A stretch of DNA of 64,000 nucleotides from Thoreauomyces humboldtii (taxonomy: Eukaryota; Chytridiomycota; Chytridiomycetes; Spizellomycetales; Powellomycetaceae): positions 1 through 64,000 of the forward strand of contig JADGJA010000022.1 in the NCBI GenBank assembly GCA_027596035.1, in the 5' to 3' direction. The position numbers and the translations under genes are program-made. Positions 1-11,900 of this stretch are shown one piece after another; position 1 is the stretch's first letter, and every line of letters starts with the position of its first letter. The notes under the pieces are model-generated. The model did not search any database, had not been told where the DNA came from, and worked only from the letters and a program-made list of their open reading frames with translations.

Positions 1-280
1 CCCCCCTTCTTGGGCTCCCTCCTTCCCCCTTCCTCCTTCCATCTTCCCGGTTGCGAAGGTTCTGCAAGCACCGCCGCCGTTTATACAAGTCCGCTCTTGA
101 CAACGTGTGCGTGGGTATAGCTGCCTGTCACTGATATTGCACTTCTCCCACTGTCACCCAACCTACCTCTCTCAGCCGCTCCTTTCGTCTTTCTTCGTCT
201 TGAGGACTCTGTACGGGAAACTTCCATCAGCGCAAACCTCCCACTTACTCCGCTCTACCAACGGACCCCCCGCTCCCGCG

Positions 281-1826
281 ATGCTTCGCGTGTCTGCCGT
301 CGCTATCCTTGGGATCGTATTGCCTTCCTGTCTCGTCAATGCCCTCTGCGTCAACGTCGCAACTTCCACTTCTTGCCCGGAATGGACCGCTGGCGCAGGT
401 TCCGTGGTTCTCATCGACAACGCAGCTGCAAACTTCGTGCGCAACGCTTCGTCCGTCATCGACGGACCGACGTTCGACGCATGGATCGCCTCCCGGACAG
501 GCGACATCTGGTCGGCTCTCCAGTGCGATGCCCTCGTCGCCATGGGGGTGGCCAACGGCGTGACGTCCTATCAGTACGCTCAGAGTGTCGCCTGCCAGGC
601 CGCATTCGCGACCACCCCGACGTGTGCCGGAGCGACGAACGCTGCCGCCATGCCAAGGCTATGTCAGTCTACCTGCACCACCTTCCTCAACAGCATCGTG
701 GTGGGAGGCTTCAACACGGGACTCTGTACGGGCAACGATACCAGGAACGAGTGGCTCACCGCTGGAATGTCCACGTGCAACGCTCTGAACAACAGTTCCA
801 CCTGCTTGCCTGCCACGAGCGTCGAACAGGTCAACTGCGGTAAGCTTTCCACGGAACACTTCCCGGTGTGTGCGCTCAGACATCCCGACTAAGACCTTCC
901 TTTCAATCGAAAAAACAGGTACTGGATCCGGTGCAGCGGCCACGACCCACGCTCTCTCGCTCTGCTCTTCCACACCCGTCCCATCCTGCTGCGTCAACGT
1001 CACAGGCAGCGCCAACCACGTATCCGGCAGTCCTCTCACGACGATCCCCACCAACTCCGATCACATCGACCGGCTGCCGCTCATAGCGGGTCTCTGCGGC
1101 GGCTTCTTTTTTGGCTTCATCGCGCTCTTCTTCGCCCTCATCAAGCATATCGAGGAGAGTCCAGACAGCGGACACACCAGCAAAGCCAACGACCACCTCG
1201 AGTTCGCCGACCGAGCCACCTCCATCCACGCCCATCGCGCAGAGACGGGAGCCCGCGCCAGCGAGATGTGGCCGGGACAGGACCAGGAGGCGGGAGTCGC
1301 TGGGGGCGCGTTCGGAGCGGGTGCGGGTGCGGGTGCGGCGGGACGATGGAACGACGGTGGATACGGAAACGGGAACGGGAACGGGAGCAGGCCGGCGGCG
1401 GACGTCGACAACCGATTGTCGGATCACTCGACTGGATCCACCCTCCACGTCGGACCGGGTTCCTCTTCTTACGTCGACCTGCCGCCGACCAGCAACATGA
1501 ACCCTGTCGGTCGTAACCCGTCGCGTCACTCGATGCGTTCGGCTTCGTACGCCACTACCGAACGGCCATCGACGACCGCGCCATTCTCGCGCGCCGTCGT
1601 GAACGAAGGCTACGTCGGTGCCGAGGATGACGAGGTGACGCTACGAACGGGCGATGTCGTTCATGTTAAGCAGGTCTTTGACGATGGTGAGAGACTTTCG
1701 TGATTTTGCCGTGATTTTCGCAGGCGTTCGGTGCTAAACCGTTTTCCTTTAGGTTGGGCATGGGGAATCAACACCACATCTGGACAAGAGGGAGCTTTTC
1801 CGGTCGTATGTCTGAATCATCTATAG
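281..1826 (+). CDS. Single-pass membrane protein with Cys-rich ectodomain and C-terminal SH3 domain
   Basis: Three exons (281-839, 919-1686, 1753-1826) join in phase to give 466 residues. The first ATG is followed by a hydrophobic signal peptide (about residues 1-22). A Cys-rich, presumably secreted ectodomain follows to about residue 235. One transmembrane helix (about 238-262, GLCGGFFFGFIALFF) leads into a long Gly/Asn-rich cytoplasmic linker. The last 60 residues are an SH3 domain: the sequence before the second intron (EDDEVTLRTGDVV) and exon 3 (GWAWGINTTSGQEGAFPVV) give the ALYDY-like start, the Trp and the closing FP..V motif. The layout resembles fungal Fus1/Sho1-like membrane SH3 proteins, which tether signalling or actin regulators to the plasma membrane; that role is inferred. 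An open frame extends upstream of residue 1, but only from a GTG. Confidence 0.8.
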
Positions 1827-2167
1827 TAGAAGGAAAATATCTGGCGTATTTTAGAATGTACATACAACCCTGCGTCCAACCATATTAATGACAATGTCCT
1901 GATTCCTCGTTCGTGATCCTCGAAGTGAGGTCAACTTCGGGGGAGCAACGGGGTATCGTTAATCCAGACCCAGAACGCAGGAGCCAGAAGTAGTGTTTCC
2001 CGTCGCGACGAACCCCTCAGAGTTTCCCCTTCAATCAAACTCTACTTTCAGCGACACAATGGAACTCCATGTATTGAAACGATCTAATCCCAGCACAACA
2101 GGACACCCTCGAGGTGCACGCGAGATGCAAGAAGAAATCATCCCAGAATACACAAAGGGCAGCATCT
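1827..2167. other. Convergent 3' spacer between the SH3 gene and eL30
   Basis: This spacer separates two genes that point towards each other. It should hold both 3' UTRs. Short open frames here show no recognisable domain. I see no other feature. Confidence 0.5.
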
Positions 2168-2883
2168 TTAAGCGGACTCGGGCTTGGCGATGATGTCAGA
2201 GTCACCAGCATCGATGATGGACAGCACACCGACACGGAAGTACTTTCCGCAGGCGGTTCCGAGGTCGATGTTGTCTGGAAAGAAAAAGGGAAGCAAGTCA
2301 GTAAGAAAGGTCCCGCTGGCTCATGGTTCGAAGCGGGCTGGACCAGAGCACCGCTTCTCTAATGAGCTTGTGCAAAAAAGAAAGGACGGGCAGAAGAACG
2401 TACTTCCGGTGTAGTGGTGGACTCCGGTCTTGGACAACATGGCGTAGTACTCGAGCTCAGACTTGCGGAGAGGAGGGCAGTTTCCGGCAACAATGATGAG
2501 CTTGGACTTTCCCTGACGGAGCGTCTTGAGGGTCGACTTGTACCCGAGAAGGTACTTGCCGGACTTCATCACAAGCGCGAGGCGCGAGTTGATAGTCTCT
2601 GCATGGCCGTAAGGAATGTAAGGAACTCTGTTCCTGCGATTCGCAACAACTCCCAGCGATGACAGGTTCCAATCCGTCTTCATCGAGGTGCTCTTCAGTC
2701 CCGCTCCAATAACAACAGTGGCAAATGTCGAGGGCTCCAATTCGAAAGCCAAGCCCATTTGGTACATGGGTCCGAACCCCGTCCATCCATCCATCCACCC
2801 ATCCATCCATCCTGTACATTCGTGCCGATGGATTGCATACCGGACGAGTTCTTCTTGGACTTCTTGGTCGCGACGGGTGCCAT
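2168..2883 (-). CDS. RPL30: 60S ribosomal protein eL30
   Basis: Three exons on the minus strand (2883-2841, 2598-2404, 2274-2168) encode 114 residues, the usual eL30 length. The joined protein begins [20 protein letters not shown] and carries the family blocks [46 protein letters not shown] and [13 protein letters not shown], then [11 protein letters not shown] near the end. eL30 is a small RNA-binding protein of the large ribosomal subunit. Intron 1 (2599-2840) is long for this genome and holds a tetranucleotide repeat. Without splicing, the exon 1 frame would run into the repeat, which gives false open frames on both strands. The identification is near certain; only the junctions are hand-called. 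Confidence 0.96.
2782..2812. repeat. (CATC/GATG)n tetranucleotide repeat inside eL30 intron 1
   Basis: About seven copies of a 4-bp unit, with one interruption, lie inside the first intron of the eL30 gene. On the sense strand of that gene the unit reads GGAT, the same unit found upstream of uL2 at 24011-24053. Confidence 0.9.
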
Positions 2884-4858
2884 TGTTGCTGATTTGTTAC
2901 GAGAACCCTCCGTGGAAATGTGGGAGATTTGGCTGTGAGGAGAGAGAGAGAGGGGAAGAGCCTCGATGGGAGGACATGGTCGCTTGCATTGCAGGGTTTC
3001 CCGGTACCGTGGAATTGGAATCGGACTGTGTTACCTTGTACCATAGTACGGGTAAGCCCTGCGCAGTGCCAATTTCCTCGTACCGGTGAACTTGCTGAGG
3101 CGCAAGATCTTCCTGAACAGCGTGTGCATGTAGCGACTTATCGACCAATGTACAGTATCGAGCTCATACACGCCACTAACACGCACTCAGCTTCTGCAAC
3201 GGTCCCAGCTAAAAGGTGTTTTGGTAGTTTGAGGCAGCAATGCGTATGGCAGCAAGATGATGCTTTATATACTTTTAGTCATGGAGCTTGACGACGAAAT
3301 GCCCCATGAGCTATCCCAAATCATGCCAAGGGGTCCGACCGCCCCCCTCATTGACTACTGCCGGACAGACTAGCCCATCTGCGAGCCAGACGACGTGCAC
3401 CCGGCGGGGACAATGTGTGTACTTTCAATTAATCCACTTTGGGATTTACTGCAGCTTGCACAGCCTCTTTCCTGTCTTCCTTCCCTTTCCCCTTTCCCCA
3501 ATCGTTTTTTGCTGGTTGTGGACCCAATGCCCAAATGGGGGATGCACAAGGAAAATCTGTTCTCGTTTCCTTTTCGCTCTGCGGCGCAGGCGTGCTTGTG
3601 GGGGCACGATTTCGCTGGGGGGTTTGGGCACAGCAGCCAGAGCTCCTTGGTCCAGAGGTTCGGGACCGCAAAGGGAGCGGCCGCTAAAAACGCAGAAAGA
3701 CAAAAGTTGCAACGCAAAAGATGGACGGGGGGCGTGAAAGAGCACCGAGTGTGCAACGTGGGCGGAAGGTCCAGTCGCCCGTCCGCGGCTCTCCCCAACC
3801 GCTCTTGCGACCGGTTGAACAAAAAGCAAGGGTACCCTTGGAAGCCCCCGTCTTGCGCACCTTGCCGCTGAACAAGTCTCCGTTCGCCCGTTCCCGCTCG
3901 TTTTCGCACTGTTGGGAGTTTGACCTAGATCTCAACCCTCTGCAACCGACGCATCAGCGAACGTCTTCTTCTTCGGCCGTCCTTCCTGCCTTTCCCGTCT
4001 CCCCTCCTAGACGCATCCGTTTCCTCTGTGTTTCCCGCTGGCGGCAAAGGCAGGGAGGTTTGCTCAATAGAACAAGACTTTTATAGAGTATAGGTAAGCC
4101 TGCTCTTCTGCACCCACGTTCCAACCCGAAAGCTCTGGCGGGCTATTGGAAACCATACGGCGCGAAACCGAATGATCCCGACGACGACGCCCATGTGCCA
4201 AGCAAGGCTGGAAGCGCTGGTGGGCTCTCCAGCCCTCAGACGTGGCTACAGGATACCACCGCCACACGGAGCACCATGGGTCTCTTCTGCTGCGCTATCT
4301 CCTCCTGGCGGCAAGGCGAACCAACGGCGACGGCAATCTTCGGCAGCCCTTCTTCCCCCCCAATTCCCTTCCTTTTTCGGACACCTTTCGTTCCTGTTGC
4401 GTTTCACCTGAACCTCGGACGCCAAAAAAGGAAAAAAATACCACCCGCACCACCGCCAGCACCTCCACAGCCAGCCAGCATGCAAGGAGGAGGGAACGCG
4501 CAGTCTTCCTTCGCCCTTTTCTTGCTCACGTCGCTTCGCCCCCGCCCCTCTTCAGTCGGTCCTATAACGGCGCTTCCTCCCGTTCGCCACGCCGTCCCCC
4601 CGCCCAGAGCTTCACTCCTCCTCCTCCCCGCCATCCGCTCTTTCGCTCGGATCCCTGACCTTTTCCTACCTCGCAGACGTTGCTCCTCTCCTTTTTATTA
4701 GACAAAGAAAGCGTTGTCTGGGCAAAGCTTTCATTCTCAAAGGTGAGACAATGGCCTCCTTTGTTGCGCCCTTGCGCCCACCTTTTAGCTCCTTGCTGAT
4801 CTTCGAGTGTATATCGACTTTAGAACCTCTTCCCCACTTTCCGTTCTAGTTTCTTGCG
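2884..4858. promoter_or_regulatory. Long divergent intergenic region between eL30 and the GT2 gene
   Basis: About 2 kb separates the eL30 start codon (-) from the glycosyltransferase start codon (+). Open frames on both strands around 3.3-3.9 kb overlap one another, show no domain and are rich in low-complexity residues, so I treat them as non-coding. The half nearer the glycosyltransferase is pyrimidine-rich. A plausible 5' UTR intron lies at about 4743-4849 (GTGAGA donor, TTCTAG acceptor), ending nine bases before the ATG. A small unrecognised gene cannot be excluded. Confidence 0.45.
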
Positions 4859-7098
4859 ATGGGTCCCGTCCGACAGTACCTGGCCTCCGTGCCATGGAAG
4901 CCAATATTTCAACGCCTACCAGGAACACTCTTACTCTGCATGCTACCGTTCACTTTCCTCGGCCCCGTGTACACACCCATGCTCTTTGGCATCTACTACA
5001 TCCTCCTCCACACCGCCTTTTTCCTGAACAATGCCCGATCAGCGTACGGCATGTACATCGCCTATACCAACGCAAAGCTCACTTCCGTCACCGACTGGAC
5101 GGCAAAGTACTGCCACGATACGAACACGGTCGATGGTTTCGATACGCGCCACGACCTTCCGTTTGAGCACGTCACTCACGTGGTCATCCTTCCAAACTAC
5201 AAGGAGGAGATGGACACCTTGTGCGAAACTCTTGACGTCCTGGCGAGTCACAGCCGTGCTGTCACGCAGTACAAGGTACGGCCTTTCATCGCTGCCTGAC
5301 TCTGATACCTTGAGGCTAACAGACTGGTCATCGTTTCGCGCTTCAGATCTGCCTCGCAATGGAAGAGTCGGAACAGGGTGCTCCGGACAAGGCAGCAGTC
5401 CTGATGAAGATGTACGCTGACTCGTTCTTCGAGATCACATATACCCTGCATCCGGTCGGCCGCCCAGGCGAGATCCGTGGAAAGTCTTCCAACGTCGCAT
5501 GGGCCGCTTCTCAGATGGCGCTACGATCCGGAGGCGGTCTTGCCGGTCGTCACGAGCATGAGATCATCACAGTCATGGACGCGGACACGTGTTTTGCCGA
5601 GGACTTCTTCTCGGCCGTAGCATACCACTACACTACCGCCTCGCCAGCACAACGCAGGATCATGATGTTCGCACCATGCACAGTTTTTGACCGGTACGCA
5701 ACCTTCGTTGGAATTTCGAAGGGGTTCAGTGGCTGAATCTGTTCATCCATTTCCAGAAATTCGAAGAATGTGCCCGTGTTTGTTCGCGTAACGGACATGT
5801 TCTGGTCTATCGGCGTGATCTCCAACCTGTACCCTTCCTCTTCCATCAAGGTTCCGTGCTCCGCTTATGCGGTCTCTATGGACTTGGCGCTGGCCGTCAA
5901 CTTCTGGGACGCGGGACCAGAAGCCATCGGAGAAGACATGCACATGTACCTCAAGTGCTTCTTCGCCACCGAAGGGCGTGTCATCGTCAAATCCATCTTC
6001 TCCCCTGCCTCCCAATGCAACGTTGAAGGAGCCGGCAGCGGAATCAGCGGGTGGATGGGCGGCATGTTCGCTCGCTACGACCAAGCCAAACGGCACCTTT
6101 GGGGATCTCTAGACACTGGATACGCCCTTCGCCGGGTTCTCATGTCGTACATTGCCCCGAACTACGAGGCCACGATACCACAGAAGAACGTCGAGAAGGC
6201 AAAGTACGGCGGCAAGGAAGAGATGCCAAGCAAGCTACGATACAACCCATGGCTGATCCTGGAGCTCGTGCACCGCCTCCTCGAGTCCCACATCCTTATG
6301 GGTCATCTTTTCTGCATGATTATCATCTCGGCCATCATCCTGCCCATCCGATCATCCTTCAGCTACCCGCTTGCCACTTTCTTCTGGGGATATCTTTCGG
6401 ATGATCCCGTACACCCATACGTCGAGCTGGCACTCAACGTATCGTTCTGGATCCGCATGTCCATCGTGATTCCCAACGTTGTCATGATCTGGTACTACGA
6501 AAAGTACCACTCGTGGGTCGGGTTCGAGCGATGGGCCCTCCAGGATGCCCAGATGCGAGAGACTTCCTCGCTCGCCGCCGCCGGCCGTACCGACTCTGCC
6601 ATGGACCTGAGCTCCGAGAGCAAGAACGGTCTTCGCCAAGTCCCCGGTGCGTCCACTGGCGCGACCACCTCCTCGCAGGTACCCCGCGTGCAGCACCTCG
6701 GCAAGCGTTCCCAGCTGGCTTCGGAGCGCCAGTACCCTCGTAACCTTTTCGACTGGTTCACCATCCCCGTCGCCGGTTTCCTCTTCTACGTTCTCCCCCA
6801 GTTCCACGCCCAGGTCTCGCACCTCTTCACCGACCGGTTGGATTACAAGGTGGCCGCGAAACCCACGCTCAACAACCCTCACAAGCTGCAGCTGGACCTT
6901 CCATCGACCGTGCAGGACGCCAACCATCCTCACATGTCCGGGACGCTCGCTCCCGACGTCAAGACTCCCTTTCTCATGACCCACGTCAAGGTCGTTCACT
7001 CGACGGAACATGACTCGAGGAGCGTCAAGACACAAGACTCGGGCTTCTTCGAAGAGTACGTTGGAGGACACGGCGTGGAGAGGAGCGTCGCCGTGTAG
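4859..7098 (+). CDS. Multi-pass membrane glycosyltransferase, family 2 (GT-A fold)
   Basis: Three exons (4859-5275, 5347-5693, 5757-7098) join in phase to give 701 residues. Two membrane segments lie near the N terminus (about residues 24-57). A cytosolic GT2 catalytic domain follows: HVVILPNYKE at the nucleotide-binding start, the metal-binding DAD of VMDADTCF at about residues 217-219, and the acceptor-side acidic motif EDMHMYLK. Further on, RYDQAKRHLWG stands where processive GT2 enzymes have Q-x-x-R-W; here the Trp is shifted by two, so processivity is uncertain. At least three hydrophobic segments follow (around LFCMIIISAIILPI, MSIVIPNVVMIWYY and IPVAGFLFYVLPQF). The likely role is transfer of a sugar from a nucleotide sugar to a surface polysaccharide or lipid. 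The substrate is unknown, and this is not a typical chitin synthase (no QRRRW block). Confidence 0.82.
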
Positions 7099-7368
7099 GA
7101 TGCCATATTCCACGGGCATGAGCCTTCCCGCTTATAGTTTGCAGCAACCACTCCTCGACTTGGACCCGGCGTTGAGTAAAAACCTCTTTCTTTTTCTTAC
7201 GTTTAATGAAGCTCTCCTGTGTCGTCGAATCTCAAAGTCCCTCCTTAGCACGAACCTGAACAACTCTTGCGCAGCGTGTTTTCTGTTTGCAATCTTCAAC
7301 TCCCATCTCGCTAGAACAACTTATAGGATTCTTTACGTTGCTCGCTTTCAAGACACGGTCGATGCGGC

Positions 7369-8427
7369 ATGTCCACCGCCATATCACGGGCGAGGGCAAA
7401 GCTGGCTCCTCTCTTTGACCATTTGTCGCCTTTCCTGTCCCCAACGAATCTGCATAACTTATCCCATGCGTACACGGTGCCGCGTCACACGACGTTCCGC
7501 CTCAACACGCTGAAAGCCGCAACGATCCCGGCAACCCGGCAGGTCTTGAGCGATGTCGAGACTGCCTTGTCCGCTTTGAAGAAGAAACCTCCCGCACGCG
7601 TGCTCCCTTGCCCATGGTCCCGGTCAGCCTTTATGGTCTCCAACGCGACCGTGGCCGTCAGACACCTCGGCGCGCTTCCCGTCCACAAGGCAGGTCAGAT
7701 CCACTTCCAGTCCTGGAGTTCCATGCTAGCGCCCCTCTGTCTCGCCCCAAATCCGGGAGATCGCGTCCTCGACATGTGTGCTGCTCCGGGAGGCAAGTCC
7801 TGCATGCTGGCGGAAGCCGTGGGTCGTCACGGTACCGTCTTCGCCAACGAGATTGACCCTGAACGTGCGAAACGGTTGAAGAAGAACGTCGAGACCCTCC
7901 TTCCACCCATCATCAAAGCCGTGGTTCATGTGACGGTATCGGATGCTCGTAAGCTGAACCTTGCCAAGGAAGGGTTCACGAACGTACCCTTCGATGCCAT
8001 CCTTCTCGATGCGCCATGCAGCGGGGAGGGCATCATCAACATGTCGGAACCATCATCCTACAAACACTGGTCGCTGGCATGGGTGGAGAAGCACGCGCGA
8101 CTCCAATCGCAACTCCTCGCCGCCGCTCACCCCCTCCTTCGACCGGGAGGTCACATGGTGTACTCGACCTGCACACTCTCCCCCGAGGAGAACGAAGTCG
8201 TGGTGTCCAGGTTCCTCGCAGAGTTCGCGGACATGGAGATCGTGGACCTGGCCGTCCCGTTCAGGTCGCCGGACTGGGCGTCTCAATACGCCAACTTTGG
8301 ACCGGGACTCACCGCTTACGGAGACGAACCGCTGCATCCGGAACTGGGAATGGCCTTGCGCGTCTTTCCTACGGAAATATACGAAGGGTTCTTTGTCGTC
8401 AGGATGAGGAAACGAGTAAACTTGTGA
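7369..8427 (+). CDS. RsmB/NOP2/Sun-family RNA (cytosine-5) methyltransferase
   Basis: Uninterrupted 352-residue frame from ATG 7369. The S-adenosylmethionine site is VLDMCAAPGGKSCML (about 134-147), followed by the acidic motif ANEID (159-163). The two cysteines of this family are both present: Cys217 in DAPCSGEG (motif IV, product release) and Cys268 in YSTCTL (motif VI, covalent attack on C5). The C terminus ends with the family's GFFVVRMRK. The enzyme should methylate C5 of cytosine in rRNA or tRNA. The short N-terminal region (FRLNTLK motif, no PUA domain seen) is closer to compact RsmF/archaeal-type members than to full-length Nop2. It is one of only two intronless genes here. Start choice is simple: an upstream ATG at 7361 is out of frame. 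Confidence 0.9.
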   Translation: MSTAISRARAKLAPLFDHLSPFLSPTNLHNLSHAYTVPRHTTFRLNTLKAATIPATRQVLSDVETALSALKKKPPARVLPCPWSRSAFMVSNATVAVRHLGALPVHKAGQIHFQSWSSMLAPLCLAPNPGDRVLDMCAAPGGKSCMLAEAVGRHGTVFANEIDPERAKRLKKNVETLLPPIIKAVVHVTVSDARKLNLAKEGFTNVPFDAILLDAPCSGEGIINMSEPSSYKHWSLAWVEKHARLQSQLLAAAHPLLRPGGHMVYSTCTLSPEENEVVVSRFLAEFADMEIVDLAVPFRSPDWASQYANFGPGLTAYGDEPLHPELGMALRVFPTEIYEGFFVVRMRKRVNL

Positions 8428-8929
8428 TGCAGAACAAGGTCGGTTGCTTTCCGGATCAAAGGGCGCCAAGCTCGCCGACAAAATCCATAACGGCTCGTGG
8501 AGAAGTCTCGTTCGACGGTGACAACTTGGTTCATTGCAATCAATTTATTCGTGGCTGGACTGCCTGAAATACGACCAGTGAGAGTCAATCTGAACTTGCC
8601 TGGATTTGCGCTGAAATTGCCAATCGGTCAAACCGGTGCGAAGCAAGGACGTACTATCCTCTTGCAATTCGGATGGCAATAGTGGAACTTCATGAAACCT
8701 GCGCTGGTCATGTGGACTAAAGCCTACAAAGGCACTAGATTGATAGGATTTATAGACTCCTCTAGCAACATTATTTTTGCCATCATTAAATTATATATTG
8801 GTCCTCAGTTTGATCTGGACGATTCGCATACTATGACCCCCTGGACAAGCGTGGACTTCCATGACTTGGTGATTCCATGAATTCCTCCTGTGAGACGCTG
8901 AGAAAAATCGCTTGTGCGCGAAGCTTTCC
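8428..8929. other. Convergent 3' spacer
   Basis: About 500 bp lie between the stop codons of the RNA methyltransferase (+) and the DNHD1-like dynein (-). The middle part (8750-8880) is AT-richer than its surroundings, as expected for 3' UTR and terminator sequence. I see no gene here. Confidence 0.5.
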
Positions 8930-11900
8930 TCAAACCTCACAAACCAGACACACTCCGCTTCGTATCATGACCTGCGGGTGCTCGGCAGGTAGTTCCACCG
9001 TTCCTATCCGATAAGTTTGCCCTGTGGAACCGTCAGGCGCATGTATGTACACGGGACACGCAGTCTTGTCCACACTACTGCCGCTACGACGGGAGCTTGA
9101 CGAAGTCGCCACCGAAGATGTCGAAGAGAACGAGGCGTTCGTACGAGAGCTTGGTTGAAGCCATATCTATCGACGAATCAGAAAAAGATGATGAGATGAC
9201 AGTGTGTTGCAGAAACTGAGAGAGGATCGTAAAAACTCACGCAAGGAATGGAAGCCGTTTGATCTCCCGCTCGGAGTTCTTTGAGCCCCGGAAGCCCTTT
9301 ATCCCAAGCGGCGCCGACCAGAACGAGGCCCGAGGCGTAGACTCCCAGTTCGGGTCGGGTGGGCTGTTTCGCTGAGACGACCAACCCCTCCAATTGAACA
9401 TGAGTGCCGGTTGGGCGGTGGGCCAGAGGAACTATATTGGCAACCACTGTAGTTGTTGAAGTGGGGAAGAAGAGCATTAAGAGACTGCGAGTATTCGAAC
9501 AGCTCAATTTACGAAGCCTTACATTGGAAAAGCGCTTGAGGCGCCCAGAGCTTGGTAATATCGTGAACCACGAGCCCCTTTCCACCGTCTTCTCCTTCCG
9601 CATTCGCCATCGCGTACCAGTGCTTGATGTATGCTAGCCTTCCAATCAAATCGTCAGTCCACCTTCCCACATCCATTCGCGTGGGCGGAAACAATTCGGC
9701 CCAGGCTCTTGGAATCTGGTTCGCGGTGATAGCTGACGACAGATCCTGCGCATGGAAGGATGCATTGTCGGGAGTTGAGCAGAGGAGTACGAGGAATCTC
9801 GCCACCGCGTAGCGATAAAGTCGGATGTTATCGAGGAGAAGGGATGCGAGGAGGATGGCTGTCGGAGACGCATTTGCTGACATCGGCAGGACCTCCACAT
9901 CGAACATTGCTGGGTCCAGGACGCTGCCGGTGACCACGCCATGGATCCGGTTCATGAAAGTTGCGACGAATTGCGTAATAGCCGGTTTTGTGTCGGAGAG
10001 GTATTGTGGTGTCCGATGGTACCTTCTGATTGAAGCTTTGATATCCTCACTGATAGCGAGATTTCTTTTGACGAATACAACGGGCCCAAGACAAAGCGCA
10101 TGCGAGGTTGCTAACGCCGTGGCGGGGATTTCCCTCACTGCTCCGATGAAGGCGGCTACGTCTCCTCTCATCAGCGCCGAAGCCGCTGGCTGTAGCGCTT
10201 TAAGAATCGGATCTTCCATGTTCCAGTCAGTGTTGACAAGCCCATCGAACAAGGCCAACATTAGTCTTCTATCCGAAGGGTCGGGAAATAGTGGACCGTA
10301 TATCGTATCCGCGACTCCGACGACACGCTTGATAGCGGAACGCTCGTTTCTAGATCGCGCGAACAATGTCCTGAGCATGCGGGCTGCTAAGTAAAGGGTA
10401 ACACTTGGAACGTCGAAGCGAACTGAAAAGTCCGACCAGGCAAGGTCAGCGCGAACAGCAAGGCAAGAGTGAAAGTATAGCAGCTTAAGGAGCGTCGCTC
10501 GATACACGGCATGGTGTTTGAACTCGAATGGGGTGATATTGGCTTCGAGCAAGGGCCTGGCCATGAGAAGGGAGCGCTTGACGTCGCTATCGGAGTCGAC
10601 GAGCTTGTATATCGTGGATGTGTATGTGGAACGTGGTGTAAACTGCGACGTGCTGCTGCAGGTCACCCACACACGGAAGTTCTTGTGGGCGGGACGTTCG
10701 CGAGGAGCCAGTGCGCGTTCGAGAGCGGTAAAATGAGCAATTGGGGCTGCGATGGCGTGGATCAATACCCATCGACCCTTTTCGACGGCTTGATCGATTG
10801 CTTCCGTTGCGGCAGCAATATCGGCGGCGTTCCCGCCCAGGAAGACGATGGTAACCGTCACTTTCTTCTTTTCCGTGAGAGCACGAACTAGGGTGTTTGG
10901 ATCGTCCCCGTTCGGATCTATGTGAAGAAGTTGAGACCCACCTCCGCCTTCCCATGCTGAGATGACAGCAGATGGGTCCCCTTCAAGAACTGCTTCACCT
11001 AGCACTTTTGCAGAATAATCCTCCATCCATCTTCCAAGAGTATCAGGACGGATGCATGTGAGTAGCAGCATCCTATCGATGGGCCCAAGAAGCCCATTCC
11101 ATTTGCCAGGTAGTAAGCACCTCCAAGGTTCTTGAGAGCGAAATACATCTTCGAAGCTCTCACCCTCCAAAGAAGAGGAAGGTCCACTTCGATTGGCCAA
11201 GCGCACGAAGTCAGCAACGAGGCGTTCTCGCCTGAAAAGAGGAATCCTTGCTCCTAGGGACAGCAGTCGCTGCCATCGGGAGTCCTCTAGCCACTGCGGA
11301 GATGGGTTCCGTGGCAGCTTTACTTCGAGTGTCGTTGCCGGATTTTTCATGGGATTTGAAGTTGACTGTCGCAGCAACAGGAAATCCAGCTGATCTTCCG
11401 AAATGATGTATCCGGCGTTCTCGACTCCTTCCTGATTGGCAAGCTCCGCGGCTATGAGAAATCCGAGCAAAACCCTCGCTTGGCTCGCCAAACCCTTGAT
11501 TGATAATGTTTGGAGTAAGACAGTAACAAAGTTTCTGCGCGCAATCGCCCAGGTCGCAGTGTCGTTCAGAGGTAGTCGGCCAAGGCATGACCTTGCTGAC
11601 TCCATTATCGCAGTAAGGGGCACTATGAGCTCCCGCTCCACGCGCCCGGCGTTTACTACCATTAATGCGATCCGAGCAGCTGAGATCGCCACCTCCCGCA
11701 ACCACTCAATCTGAGTACGGAATGCATTGTCTATTTCGAGTGTTGCTGGAGGGATCTTATTGACAGCTTTGAGTTGCTCTTCGAGTCCGAGAATGTTTGC
11801 GCAGAGATTCCCGTTGAAGAACGTGGGATCCGATAAATCCATCTCCAGCACAAAGTCTTTGGCCTTTCTGGACAGCGACCTTGCAGTGCTCCGACGTGCC

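Noticed and set aside
2599..2840. Possible retroelement or small gene in eL30 intron 1
   Set aside because: Apart from the GATG repeat, the intron has no terminal repeats, target duplication or coding signal.
3288..3909. Several overlapping frames of 120-180 residues on both strands
   Set aside because: They overlap one another in all frames, have low-complexity composition and no domain; the sequence is simply poor in stop codons.
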